64,000 nucleotides of DNA from Galbula dea (taxonomy: Eukaryota; Chordata; Aves; Piciformes; Galbulidae): assembly GCA_013399015.1 (NCBI GenBank), contig VWZX01008461.1:1716926-1780925 (forward strand), given 5' to 3'. Position numbers and translations under genes: made by a program. Each line of letters opens with the position of its first letter. Within the stretch, counting starts at the first letter, position 1. Below, piece by piece: positions 21,496 to 33,625 of the stretch. The notes beneath the pieces were generated by a model. It was not told the DNA's origin, searched no databases, and saw nothing but the letters and a program-made list of their open reading frames with translations.

Positions 21496-24400
21496 AGTCA
21501 TCTTCATACTCTCCCACTGAAAAGACTAAAATGGCATTAAAAGAAAGGGAAAAGATCAACAACTTCAGCACATTTACACGGGAGCAAGAGTGAAAAACAA
21601 AGCAAGCAGCTTGGCATTTTTCTAAGACAGTTCAAATAAAAATTAATGGCACATGTAATAATAATTCCAAGTGTATTTTGTTTCCATTTATATCCAACTA
21701 AGAGACAATTTTGGGTGCATTTGGTTTTATAGCTCTGGGTATATGCAGCAAAGTAAAAATTCCATACATGGGAAAATAAATAAATGGCTCTGACTCGCTG
21801 ACAGCAAGATTTGTAGAGCTAATTAGTTCAATGAATAGGAAAGGCACTCAAAACTAACAGCTCATCAAATAGTTCTTCATACAAGAGATATCTGTACCCT
21901 GCCTATGCTGAATAAATATTTTTACTGTCTTCCAGTGATCAATGCCAACAAAAGCAAATAAATCACAGAACAAACCAAAACAACAATAAAATGAAGCCCC
22001 AGCCCCAAAACCTGCCCCAGTGACCCAGGCTGACTTCACTGGGCTAAGATGTGGCTGGAAAAACCAAGCCAGGACTTACCTTGTACCCTCACCCAAACCA
22101 GCTTTCTATGATCCAAGAGTGGTTGGGGTCAGAGTCAAAACTGTCAATGCACCTTCAATCCTGTAATAAACATCTTTTGGGCTACTCAGAGTGGCTATAA
22201 CACCCTGTGGTATCACAGCCCTGAGCAAAACCAACAGCTAGGAAACAGAAAAGCCAGCTCAGTCCTTCTGATCTTGGTCTGTTCTTAAGGACTCAAGTCA
22301 TGGAATAGCTCACTGGATTCACTCTTAACTAAAGATGTGACCACAGGAGGCCCTGGCTGCATTTCAGCAGAAGACACACATTAAACCACAAAAGCAGCTA
22401 CCTTTCAGCTTGCTTATCTATGTGCTTCTGCAGCTGTGACTGCAGGACAAAGAATTCAGTGCAATTTAACCCCTTCCCAACTGTGGTACCCAGTGGTACT
22501 GACAGCCTGGGAGGACCATGTGGAGCTGAACAGAGGGAACACCTCTGCACCAGGACCTAGGGACACTTCAGAGTCTCCCATGCACCCATGTGCTCTTAAG
22601 ACCCTCTTCAAGACTCAGGATCTTGAAGCAAAGTGTAGCCCTTCACAGATGATTTTGGCTGGTGATGGATTAGGTCATACTTCAGTGTTGCTCCCATGGC
22701 TGCTGTTAGAGAGGTGAGAGGAGGAGGCTCCTCGAAGGGGTTGGAAGAACTTGTCTCCTGCATTAAAAATCTGCCCTCCCACAACCTGAGCAGCTGCCAC
22801 TAGAGAAGAACTGCAGATAGACAATGCAAAAAGCCCTGGAATTGTTTCAGGGTTCCCTGAACCTCCTGTCCTCCAGCAGCAGAGGAGCTGGCTGCTGGGG
22901 GTTGCCCTCACTACCCTGTCCCTGTTCAGATCTCAGTGCAAAGCAAGACCCAGTTCCTATACCTCAAGCTAGTTCAGATCCCACTGGAGGCCCAAAAGGC
23001 AATATTTATTTATCTGTTTGCAAAATGTTCTCTTGCAACAAGAGGTAGATTCACCCCAGCACCTCACTGAGTCAGGAGGTTACAGCTCCAAGCCCCACAG
23101 CCTGCTGCCAGGAGCCTGCACAGTGTAAGAACTGCATCCAGTCCTGTTGGGCATGAAGTCCTTTCTCACCTGGTTCTCTGTTATGGATGCATTATGTTGA
23201 AAACCATGAGGACTCAGGAAGGCAGAACACATTCCCAAAGCACACTGACAGCCCAGCAGAAATGGCAACACCTTGTGCAGACATTTGAGGTCTCCTGATT
23301 TCCATGAGAGTTAAGCTACAGAAGTGCTGCTTCATCCTACAGGAACAGGGCTGAGCAAGTGCTTCTGTGTCAGGGGGACCTAGTGGGGCAATGCACTGCA
23401 GATGGAGGAAACAATCATGTTTGGAGCTAATAATAGATTAAATGATAAAAATCAAGAGTGTTCTAGGATTACTAGAAAGCAGGATACAGATAACACTGTA
23501 TTTCACCTGGGTTATTAAACCCCACATGGATCACCTTATTCAATCCCTTTCTCTGATACACTAGATTCTCAGAAATAGTTTTATTCCCTCAAGAGAACTT
23601 GGATGAAATGCATAATTATGAGAGACCAACCAGGTTGCAAGAAATTGTTCCTGGCAGAACAGTTAGCAAAAGAAAACAGAATCCATAGCTCCTGCTTCCT
23701 GAGGCAGAAGAGAAATCAACATGCATGAAGTTAATAACAAATACCAAAAAGAAAGAGGAAAAATAAAGAAGCAATGAGCATACCCTGAAGGCAGCTTATG
23801 GAAGCCTAAAGTAAGGACCCTACATCTGTTCACCTGTCCTTCTTTTAGCAGGACAGAGAGGAGGAAAAGGATAACATTTAGAAGCAGCTGATGGGAGGGA
23901 ATCACTCACACTAGCACCTAGAGACAAAGAAACTCCCTCAAAAGGACCTCAAGAACCTCTTTACATCTGGACATAGATGAGCCTGGCCCATCTCTAGCAG
24001 CTACTGCCAACAAATGTCAGCAGACCTGTCCCTGCTACAGTGAAATGGAATAATGGTGAATAGTCCAAAGTAATTGGTGGCTCATCTAGGTTTATTATTG
24101 ACATTCAAGTAAACCATCAGCTCCTCTCCTGAGCAATATTTCTAATTGATTTGAAATGGTGATATAGCTATTATTCAGTCAACTCAGTTCTGCAAACTAA
24201 ACTGATATCTGAAACTATTCCAAGAGATATATAATGAGAGTGTAGTAGCTACATATTTAAAAGAGAAGAAAAAGTAAACCATCTGTTTGCTTTTGTATAG
24301 TAATAGAAAACATATCCTTGCCATCTCTTTTGATTTTGCCACTGTGCTCCTTTGAAGAACTGGAGAAGAAAAATGCCTAGGCTGGGGCTGGCTTTCATCA

Positions 24401-25383
24401 TACTCCCCAAATCTTAGTCCTCTTTTACAGCAAATCATTGCAATTCTAGTCATCTTTTTATGTCTATAATCCAGAGTTCCAAGCACACTCTTGGATATAA
24501 AGGCCATTTGGGACCAACATGAATGGATGAAACATTGGCCTTGTCTTCTAAGCATTTCAGAATGATGCTATACATTTCAGTATCCAAATTCTTCTCAAGC
24601 TGAGAGCAGCAGTGAATGAAAGCAGAACTGCATAAACTCAGATCTGAATATTCATCTGTGATTTAACTTTTGAACAGCACTGTGCCAAATCTTCCCAAGC
24701 ATCCTCTGTAACAAAGCAGTACAGGCACTGCCATCCAGATACTGAGCTTGGCTCTTAAAAGCATGGTACAGAAAAGGTCAATCACAGTTTCTCCTTTACT
24801 CTCCTAGTGCTGACACTGCCCCCACTGGCTTCAATGACTTTGCTCAGGTTGACTTAGACTGGTGGCCAGCATGAAGGAAGTCCACATCCACAACAGACAG
24901 CAGTCATGCCAAGCTGTTCCTACCACACCCTCCCTCTCATATTGAACTCTTCTTCTGTGTGTAAAGGTGGTGCCCCACTAATGGCCAGTGCTGCACCACT
25001 ACTTAAGGTTCACTGAGTTACTATTTCCATTATCCAGCCCAACTGCCAAGGTTTAAGTCAGCAGCTCCAGTTGCATAAGGCTGAAATGTGACATTCAAGT
25101 TCTCAGCAGAAACAGTTTGTGCTTCTCTGTTTATCAAAAGCACAATCTAAACCCTCTCCTGAATTGCTGAATTGGAGAACTAGAAAGCATGGCTTGCACC
25201 TTCCTCTCCATCTCTTTAGGACTTACAGGCTCTGAACATCAAATTTTCCTCTGGGGAAAGCAAGTCCAAATGTGTTCCAGTGCAGGCATTACAAATGTCT
25301 CTTGTCCAACAAACTTAGGGCTTATTCCTATTGCTCCCTGGTTATTCACAGTCTCCAGAGAGCAGAAGGAATTCTTCACTTAC
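21496..25383. other. Unique non-coding sequence
   Basis: No recognised repeat. AT-rich, homeodomain-site-like sequence lies at 24040-24185. Minus-strand splice-bounded open segments occur at 22080-22105, 22402-22439 (reading SQLQKHIDKQAE, the only open frame, with acceptor CTTTGTCCTGCAG) and 23170-23244 (donor CAG then GTGAGA). Their phases are mutually compatible. None matches a known protein. Confidence 0.4.
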
Positions 25384-25453
25384 TTTTGGCACAAACATGC
25401 CAAAATTGAGCAACCTGGTGATCCAGGTTGGAAAATCTTCACCACCTGACTGC
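25384..25453 (-). other. Possible coding exon, unverified (minus)
   Basis: A 70-base minus-strand segment has a strong acceptor (AGATCTTGCCTCTTTTAG) and a near-consensus donor (AAAA then GTAAGTG). One open frame reads SGGEDFPTWITRLLNFGMF and then VPK, exiting in phase 0. A second frame is also open. A tandem acceptor four bases further (GGCAG) would give entry phase 0. It is unrecognised, and is listed because both splice signals are strong. Confidence 0.15.
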
Positions 25454-28400
25454 CTAAAAGAGGCAAGATCTGTAAGACACATTGTAAACCTTGCTGGGAG
25501 CTCATGGGTGAGCTGGGAGGGAAGGTCCCTGTGTGTGTCTTATTGCCAGCCAGGCTCAAAGCAGGGCCCTGAATCAAGAGGCAGTGCCAGAGTCAGCAGC
25601 CTCTGTTGACTCCTTTCCCCCTACAGTAAGGGATTTCTCTCACTTGTTGACCCAGCTCCAGCTCAGCCCTGCTCTCCACCACACAGCATAGCCCTGTCAC
25701 AAGAGCTCTACCAAAGACTGATGCCCTTGTTGGAAACCTTTGAGTTGTGTACAACCTGACAGAGCAAGCTTCAAGGAAGGTAGGTGGGAAAACTGGATAC
25801 TGCTGTCCCCAGAGTTAATAATCCCTCTGCAAAGTTTGCAGTCTCCTGTAGTGCAAAGACCAAGCTTAGACCTAGTCTTCCAGGGGACAGCACCCCTCTG
25901 ATGGACACAGGCAGCTTTCTAGTGCTGTTCTCCATCACTGAGGTAGAAGAGAGTTACATTAATGAACAAGAGAAGGTGTAACTTGTAAATTTGGCAAGTT
26001 ATATGCCTAAAATGAGGTTAGAATGCTAAACATCATGCACACATGTGCAAAATGGAAAAGACATCTGCAATGTGGTAGCTGATACTTGGGATCCCAAGTC
26101 TCAGCCTCCTCTTCTGGACACAAACCACACCAGTGTCCCACAGCAGGAAGGTTAGCACACAGGTAAGAGGCAAACCTTAAATCACAAGCTAACCAGTTTG
26201 ATTGACCATAACCACCCAGATCCAACTTGGCTTTAGCTTCAGAGTCTCCTCTTTGTAGAGAAAAGGAATTCATTTCACCTTGGGTAAGAAACAGCACAAG
26301 TAACTGAAACACTGGAGAAAATATCTCTTCTTTTTCATCAGAACTATTTATATAGAATATAGAACAAAACCAAAAGAAAACCTGAAGTGCTTTTTGCATC
26401 ATAAAGCACCACTGATTCCAACCTTGCTCCCTAAGAACTGGGATTTTCAAAGCTGGCTATGTAGGTCAGGTACATAAGCCCCACAGAAATGCAATCACTT
26501 TGCTAGGTTACTTCTGAAACACCTCCTCTGAAAGAGCACAGCTATGGACAAATTCTGAGGTGGTTAGAGTCAACACAGGCCTTTCCACTGGGGCTGAAAC
26601 ACCAGCTGAGAGCTGACAGCTTTCATCTTTTCAGGTGTCAGAGTTTTGGCCTCTGCACAAAGGTGAAGTACAGAATCCTCCTGCACAAAAGAGAAAATGA
26701 AATCATTTCTCAGTCAAGATAATGAGACCTCTAGCCCTGAAAACGTTTCTTTCTTTGCTAGTCCAAACATTCAATGCCTCCACCTTGTCTCAATGGCATC
26801 TTGGTGGGCAGAAAAGACACTCACAACATGGTCCATGCCTGGCCCCAGAAGTGAGCAGGCTCTGGATGTCTTGATGAAACCTCCAGGAGAGGCTTTATGC
26901 AGTCTCATGCACATTGCAGCATAGAAAAGAAAAGGACAGCACAAGAACCTAGCAAAGCCACCCTAACTGAACCTCTCTGCACTGGAGCAGCTGGAGTAAA
27001 CCAGGAGTAAGGTTAAGTGAGTGTAAAGGAGGGGCTACATATAAAAGGCAGCAGCATGGCTTGTAGAGGACTGAAACAGAGCCAAGTCCAATGTCCACAC
27101 CTAAGAGCTATGGAAGGCAATCTGCTTTCTCCATCAGGAAGTCACCATGAAAAGCATCCAATGCCACAAGTCAAGAGAGAGATGTTGCTTGGATTGTTTC
27201 ATGTCTGATAGTGGAAGAAAGACACAAAAAGCCTGATCAAAATCCTGCACCCTGTGTCTTTCTATAGCTTCCACACTTCCAGAGGTAGAATGTGTTGGTT
27301 TGGAGTAAGTGCCTTTGTTTGCTGCTGTTCTGGTCTTGAGATGATTTGAGTCTGAAGGGATTCTCCTGAACTGTTGCAGCCCAGAATATCCACAGGAGAT
27401 TGAGGAAAGGTTTCTGCAGGATGAAAAATGATCAATGAAACAGTTCAAGAAGATAAAGGTCCAGTCTTGGCAATACCAATCTGAAGAGAATAATAACAAT
27501 GCTACTGCTGATACAAACCCCACACATGGCCAGCATCTGCTTGGAATGGGACTTTCAATCTTCCATGCTAGTGAGAACTCCAAGGCTCTTCTCTCAAAGC
27601 TAATCTCATTGTAACAGTAAAAGAAAGAGGTTGAAATACTCAAATTGATGGACTTGGATCTCCTCCCTGCATCAGGACATCTTCTGCTGGCTCAGTTAAG
27701 CTTCTGGAAGCTAACAGTGATGCAGCACAGCAGAACTGAGGAGATGAGCACAGAGAACTTGCTAATCCATTGTTCATGTGTTGGGTAATGTTCAATATTG
27801 ATTTGGATTCAACTAGACTTCTATTAGGGTTATCTGTTCTAGCCAGCTGCCAAATATACCTGCTCAGTAACGTGTCCAAATTCATTAGCAGTTTTGTTTT
27901 AATAATATTTCAGTTTAAAGTTTAATTTTATCCACACATTAGCTTCATATTACTTATGCAAATAAAAGCTTTATGGCTATATTAGCAATAATTCATTATC
28001 ATTCCCTACTGGCTTAGTGAAGGAATTTGTAACTTTGGAGTACATCCAGAGCTTTTAATTGAAGATACTGAGGGAAGCCTACATTTAGTTAGAAGCATTT
28101 CTACATACAAATTAAATATGATTAGCATAAGTCTCTCCAAGTCTTTCCAGGCTCAAAGATAGATTGTCTAGGATAAGGTTTTGCTTTGAGTACTGTCTGA
28201 AGTAAGATGGAATCCAGTGGGGAGGAATCCTGGGTGAAGAAGGCTGTGACTGTTACAGCTGGGATTGGGACAAAGTGGTCTGTTTATTGGACATTGCTTC
28301 CCACACACTGCTCCATCTTCAGTAGCAGGGCAACCTGTCATCCCTTCCTCATCTCTCTACCCTGTATCACCTCCAAGGCAGAGAGGAAAGCAGGGGCTTT

Positions 28401-29719
28401 ACCCAGTGTGGTTTCCCTTCCAGGGACTCAGGCCAGGTGATAGGTGGTGGCAGGGAAGGAAAGAAGGAAGGAACTCTCAAGATTGTGTGGTCAGATTGCA
28501 AAACCAGGTATGTTACCACCACTGGGCCAGAGGGAGGATACTTTGGTGCAGCTTTACACCTCTAACATCTTTACAACTAGCCCCAGGTAGGGACTTTAAA
28601 ATGACTAAATATAAAGAATACTGAAAGTATATGGAATAGTTAACTACATCTTAGGTATCTCCATAGAAGTCCTCCAGCACTGGCTCTCCTAAGTTCCATT
28701 TTTTTCTATCTCCACTTGAAAGGTGGAGGACAGAACCCTAAATTGTCTCAAAAACTTGTTAAAAAAAGAAGTCTGTATTGAGGATACTCCTTTCCCTGTG
28801 CTCTAAGTAAGCTCTTGTTGGATTAGGAACTGACTCACCTTTATTTTGTGATGTCCCAAGTCACACCCCAAGTGGGTTATCCTCCCCATCTCCTAGAGAA
28901 GATGTTTTAATTAAGCAACTCTATTAGTAAAAAGCAATCTAGTTTCTAGGCCAAACAATAGCATGAGACAGATATTCCAATCCAATTAGCAAGCCCTACC
29001 AGTGTTGTCCTTTAGCATGCAAAGCCTACCCCCTGCACAGCTCATTAGCATTGTCTGTGTGGTGAGCTCTGGCAGGGAGAAAACACAAGCAGTGAGGAGC
29101 AATGAACACAGGGACAGGTAGAGCAATTTCCTTCTCTTGTCTCTCTCCAGCTTTTTGCCCTTTTCATTTAGTTTATTGGTAATCATAGTGTGTCCTTTAA
29201 ATGGATGCTTTAGAAAACAACCAGCAGTCTCTGCAAACAAGCAGCAATGCTGCTGCCAGGAGACAAGAGCTGCATGTGGTGCCAGGAGGTGCAGTTCCCA
29301 GCTCACTGCTGAATTCTTGCACCACAGCACCTCTCTTGCATGAGGACAAACATCTTCCCACCTCCTAGCTCCTTCCAATTCAAGTGAGGGTTGTGAGACA
29401 GAAGATGCCTGATCCTGTCCTTGTGCCCAAGCCAGAGCAGTTAACCCTCAGGCACTTACTCAGGTGAGGCACAATTGTAAGGGACTTACTCCAAGGAGAA
29501 ACCTCAGCCATGCAACCTTAACTCCCAGGGGAGAAATTCAGCTTTCCTCACAAAATACACTTGCTAGAAAACAAAAAAGAGGGAGAGATCTTACAGCCTT
29601 GACTCCATACACACTTCTTCCTCACTCACAACTCCCAGTTTAAGCCAAAGCAGAGAATTAGCATGTTTGATCAGGATGATGGGTGGTTTTGATTGTCAGC
29701 TAGTGAAAGCTGAACCTTT
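25454..29719. other. Unique non-coding sequence
   Basis: No interspersed repeat recognised. It contains the longest open frame of the window (27134-27643, minus, 169 codons), an anonymous stop-poor stretch. A TATA-like element lies at 27040-27047. A strongly AT-rich segment at 27885-28010 with an octamer (ATGCAAAT, 27956-27963) and several ATTA motifs is a candidate conserved non-coding element. Confidence 0.45.
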
Positions 29720-29775
29720 TAAATTGCACCAGGGGAGGTTGAGACTAAGCATCAGGAAAAACCTAGTCATTTGGG
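29720..29775 (+). mobile_element. CR1 ORF2 C-terminal remnant (plus)
   Basis: About 55 bases translating to KLHQGRLRLSIRKNLV, which corresponds to the CR1 ORF2 C-terminal motif KLHQGRFRLDIRKNFF. Both flanks lose similarity quickly. It is a small internal relic without the 3' tail. Confidence 0.7.
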
Positions 29776-30352
29776 AATTAAACCCACACATTTACAAACA
29801 ACTACCTGGCCTGAAAATGTGTTTCCACCTGTTCCCCACCCCAGAAAACAGAAGCCTGATCCTCCCTGCCCTACCCCAGCCATCTCCCTCTGCAGCAGTC
29901 ATGCTCTCTGACAGCAGCTGTGCAGCAAACTGAGTCTCTCTGAAAAGCAACATGGATTTGTCTGAGTAAGACATTTATCCTTCAAAGGCCAGGGCAGCTG
30001 AGTGCCCCTCTTGGAAAAGCTAACAGATCAATTCTGCTTAACCCCTGAACTCTGAATCCTTATTACAACCTTTCACAGGTTCTGAGGTGTAAAATCACCT
30101 CTAAACAAAGCAGTAATGGCAGCTGCCATGCAGGAAAGGATGGACTGGAAGGCACAGGTTAAGGAAACAGTGGTACAGGGCTATGGCCTCAGCTCCTGAA
30201 ATGCAGAGTCCCTGTTTCTGCAGCATGCCATGTGCTGGAGGAGCTTCAGCCCCAAAGGGAGGCTTCACTCAGACTGGGAGGAATTGCTCCCCAAGCAGCA
30301 TGGGACAGCCCAGGACCAGCACTGACAAATTGCCATCTGCTCTGCTGAACAA

Positions 30353-30585
30353 GGTGAGGAATTTATGGCCTCAAGCTGCACCAGGGGAGATATCAGGAAG
30401 AATTTCTTGACTGTTCAGAATTGTTAAGCATTGGAACAGGCTGCCCATAGCAGGAGTGGAGTCACCATCCCTGGAAGGGTTTAAATAAAAAATGGATGGA
30501 TGTGGTACTTGGGAATATGGCAGTGATAAGTTGACAGTTGGGCTTGATGATCTTAGAGGCCCAACCTTAATGATTCTGTAATTTC
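30353..30585 (+). mobile_element. CR1 LINE 3' fragment (plus)
   Basis: A 5'-truncated CR1: TGGCCTCAAGCTGCACCAGG, then GATATCAGGAAGAATTTCTT, GGAACAGGCTGCCCATAGC and a 3' end GGGCTTGATGATCTTAGAGG followed by CTTAATGATTCTGTAATT. Small deletions break the ORF2 frame. It lies in the same orientation as the relic at 29720 but is not obviously the same insertion. Confidence 0.92.
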
Positions 30586-33256
30586 CCTACCTAAAATTGT
30601 AGCTCTTCAAGGTGCAGCACATCCACATGTCTGAACCCACAGTTAATCTGCTAGAAATTGGTGTGAGAGAGGGACTGGAGGGCTGCAGGGATACTTTCTG
30701 CTTCCCTGGCTGCTGGTGTATCACCTTTCCAGCTCTATTTATGGTACTGCTGAACAGAAACTCAGAGAGGATTTACAGTCAAGAAAGGCAAATGAAATAC
30801 AAAGTGTTTCAGCACTGTCCTGGTGTCACTGCTGTTAACATTTCCAGTTACTCTTCTGAAGTCAACATTACTGGGCAGATTTCTTGTGGCTGAAGGAATA
30901 TAAGGTGCTTTTACAATCTTTCAATGCAGAATTCCTTCCCCTCAGCTCACCTGGTGTGCTGCTTACCTCCTACCCCTAAAGAAACAGCAGGATGCTGCAC
31001 ATGTTCCATCACCTAACCCAAAGGGTTAATGAAAATCTCAATTCTCTACATGCTCTGACAAAGTGCATGCAGGAGCATCCACATTTCTTTGGAACCATTA
31101 ATATTCAAAACCTATGACCCCAGGGCTTACTACACTTGTTGCTGTTCTACAGTTAGCATCAATATTTTCTTAATTGGCTGTGTCCAAAGAGAGACTAACA
31201 TTAGCCTCTGTTCACATGGCAGTGAAGGCTGTGGCATTGTTGGAATCTATTTGCAAGCAGTTAGGGTTGTCATTTCTTTTGCCATTTGCTAGCTAAAGTA
31301 AATAACATATTCTGATACTAGCTCAGTAATTCTGGAGAATTCCATGCAAGCTTCCTGCTTGTCTCATTCCTTCAACCATGGGATGTTTCTGCAGTCACTC
31401 CCCCAGAATCCTTCTCTGCTCTACAATGTAACCTGCATTGTGCTGCAGTTTTATTCTTGCCATCTTTGCCCCTCCTTTGAGTCCAAATGGAGTCATAGAG
31501 CTCAAGACTGGGCTTTATAATCACCTCAACTAATGCCTACACACAGGAAGTGCTGACAGAAGCCCACAGGGGAGATAATGATCCCTGATTGTGTTAGCAT
31601 CCTGTTTCTGCTGTGATGGAATAGCTTCTGGTAGCACTACAGATGAGCATTTCCAACAGTTGGATCCATGCAGATTTCCCAGCCCAGCAGCTGGAAAGCT
31701 GTTCCTCAGCAGCCCTCACACACATCTCCATCCTGGAGCTTTGACCACCAGCAGCAGTGTGCCTTGCAAACACCTGTAGCACACCTCAGCTCTCTGTCAG
31801 ACAGGCCAGCTCAGGCCACAGCACTCTGGTACTGAGCTGGGCACTGCTTTCACCACCAGCAGCATCAGGTGGAGCTTGGGGAGCACTGCTGAGCTCTGGG
31901 GAAGAGCTACCCAACCATCCTTTAGGTGAGGACTCCAGAGATGATCTGAGCACCACATTTCTCTGGCACTTTGCAGCATGCCTGCAGCAAAGGGGAATGT
32001 CCCTGTCACCTTGGGCTAAGAAGCCTGGCTGACCATCACCAGGAAGGTTCCAGCTCCAGCATGGGTTGCAAAAGTGTGTCCATGGCACTGGGAAATGACT
32101 TGGGTACTTGCAACCTATGTTTGTCTTTAGCAATCACACCTCCCACTACAGCATGACCAGGACTTAACAGTGCTGAAGAGGTAAGGAAAACAATGAACTG
32201 GGTCATCCTGGGCTTCTGCACCACACTGTGGAACTGGGATGTGAATACAGAAACAGGCAACCCACTGAGAGCAGAGTCTGCAGGATCCAGATGTGAATGC
32301 TCCACCAGCTAAGTTCTAGTGCCATGATTCAGGCATGAACTTCCCTTCCCCAGTGTTTAGCTACAAAGCACTGGGGTAAAGAATGCTAAATTACATGCAA
32401 GTCACATTAAGAACAATCACTCTCATGTAAGAGAGAATCTAACAGTTCATAAATGAGATGCAAATTCATTTCTATGGGTGCACTATAATAAGCCAATTAC
32501 TGCAGAGCTCTTCAATTATGCAGTTTCAAAAAGCTGAATTGCTTTAAAATATCTTTTTTTTTTAAGAAGCTTTGGGTTTTTCAATAGCTTACAAAGAAAT
32601 GAAAATATATCTGCCTTGCAAGCAACATAAAGAAACCTCAAAAAACCACACCCCAACCTCCCCCCCCTCCCCCCAAAAAATAAACCATCATGCCAAGTTG
32701 CAAGCAGGAGCAATACAAACATAAAAGAATAAACCAGCTGGCAAACCACAAACATAGCAGCCATGCAGACAACAGTTCTCTGTCTTCTCACTGATTACAG
32801 GCACTCAGGAGCCCATCCTAGAGCACACAGGGCTGAGTACCACAGTGTGAAGATTGGCATCAGGGAATCTCCAGAGCAGCCCTGGTTTGCCATGCCTTGC
32901 AGATAGCAATAGCATTGCAGCTCCATGGTAATATCTCACCACCAGCAAAATAGCTCTTTGGGACTTTTGGCACTCTAATCCTGAGGATTTTCCACTTGGA
33001 AAAAAAGAGGGAAACAAAAGCAAAACCAGTTCTGAAACAGAGACCCCCTGGAGCAAACCTCTCTTCATGGGTTTAAGCCTTTGCAAGGCTTTTGCTGCAC
33101 TGATTGCTCTGTTCAGTGTTGCTCTTCAGGGCACCTCATGGCTGAACCATGGTCTGGCTTTTGGTCTGTGACTTCCAACTGGGACAAAACAGAATAAGAT
33201 ATGGGCAATTCCTGTCTCTGATACAACCCTTTTTCATTCACAGAGCCACAAAACAC
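30586..33256. other. Unique sequence with a homopolymer-rich tract
   Basis: Mostly unique non-coding DNA; open frames up to 115 codons (31786-32133, minus) are anonymous. A tract with a T-run and long C-runs occupies 32554-32690. It makes the frames there (for example 32516-32791) compositional artefacts. Confidence 0.5.
32651..32674 (-). repeat. C-run cluster, potential G4 on minus strand
   Basis: The plus strand carries C4, C2, C8 and C6 runs within 24 bases. The minus strand therefore has enough clustered G-runs to satisfy a G3+N1-7 quadruplex pattern, if the 8-base run supplies two tracts. It lies beside A-rich sequence. Confidence 0.6.
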
Positions 33257-33625
33257 TTTACAGAATCATTAAGGTTGGAAGAGACCTCCAAGACCATCAA
33301 GTCCAACTGTCAACCTGTCACCACCCTGCCACTAAGCTGAGTCCCTAAGGACCACATCTAGATGTTCTTTAAACCCCTCCAGGGATGGTGACTCCACCAC
33401 TGCCCTAGGCAGCCTGGGCCAATGCTTTTGACTCTTTCTGGGAAGAAATTGTTCCTAATATCCAATCTAAACTTCCCCTGGTGCAACTTGAGGCCATTTC
33501 CTCTTGTCCTCTCACTGGTAACCTGGGAGAAGAGACCAACTCCCACCTTGCTCCAACCTCTTTTCAGGTAGTTGTAGAGAGAGCTCAGGTCTCCCCTGAG
33601 CCTCCTCTTCCTCAGACGGAACTTT
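33257..33625 (-). mobile_element. CR1 LINE 3' fragment (minus)
   Basis: A 5'-truncated CR1 with its 3' end at left (TTTACAGAATCATTAAGGTT, GACCATCAAGTCCAACTGTC). The minus strand encodes ORF2 C-terminal residues: [18 protein letters not shown], then [18 protein letters not shown] and DIRNNFF. The frame then shifts in the LGQWWSHHP stretch, which is the out-of-frame reading of the normal [10 protein letters not shown] motif. It is related to the copies at 17437 and 21211 and retains about 95 codons. Confidence 0.94.

Noticed and set aside
26007..26450. 147-codon minus-strand open frame with a protein-like stretch (RGDSEAKAKLDLGGYG)
   Set aside because: No recognised family, no good donor within the frame, and no start context; kept only as background.
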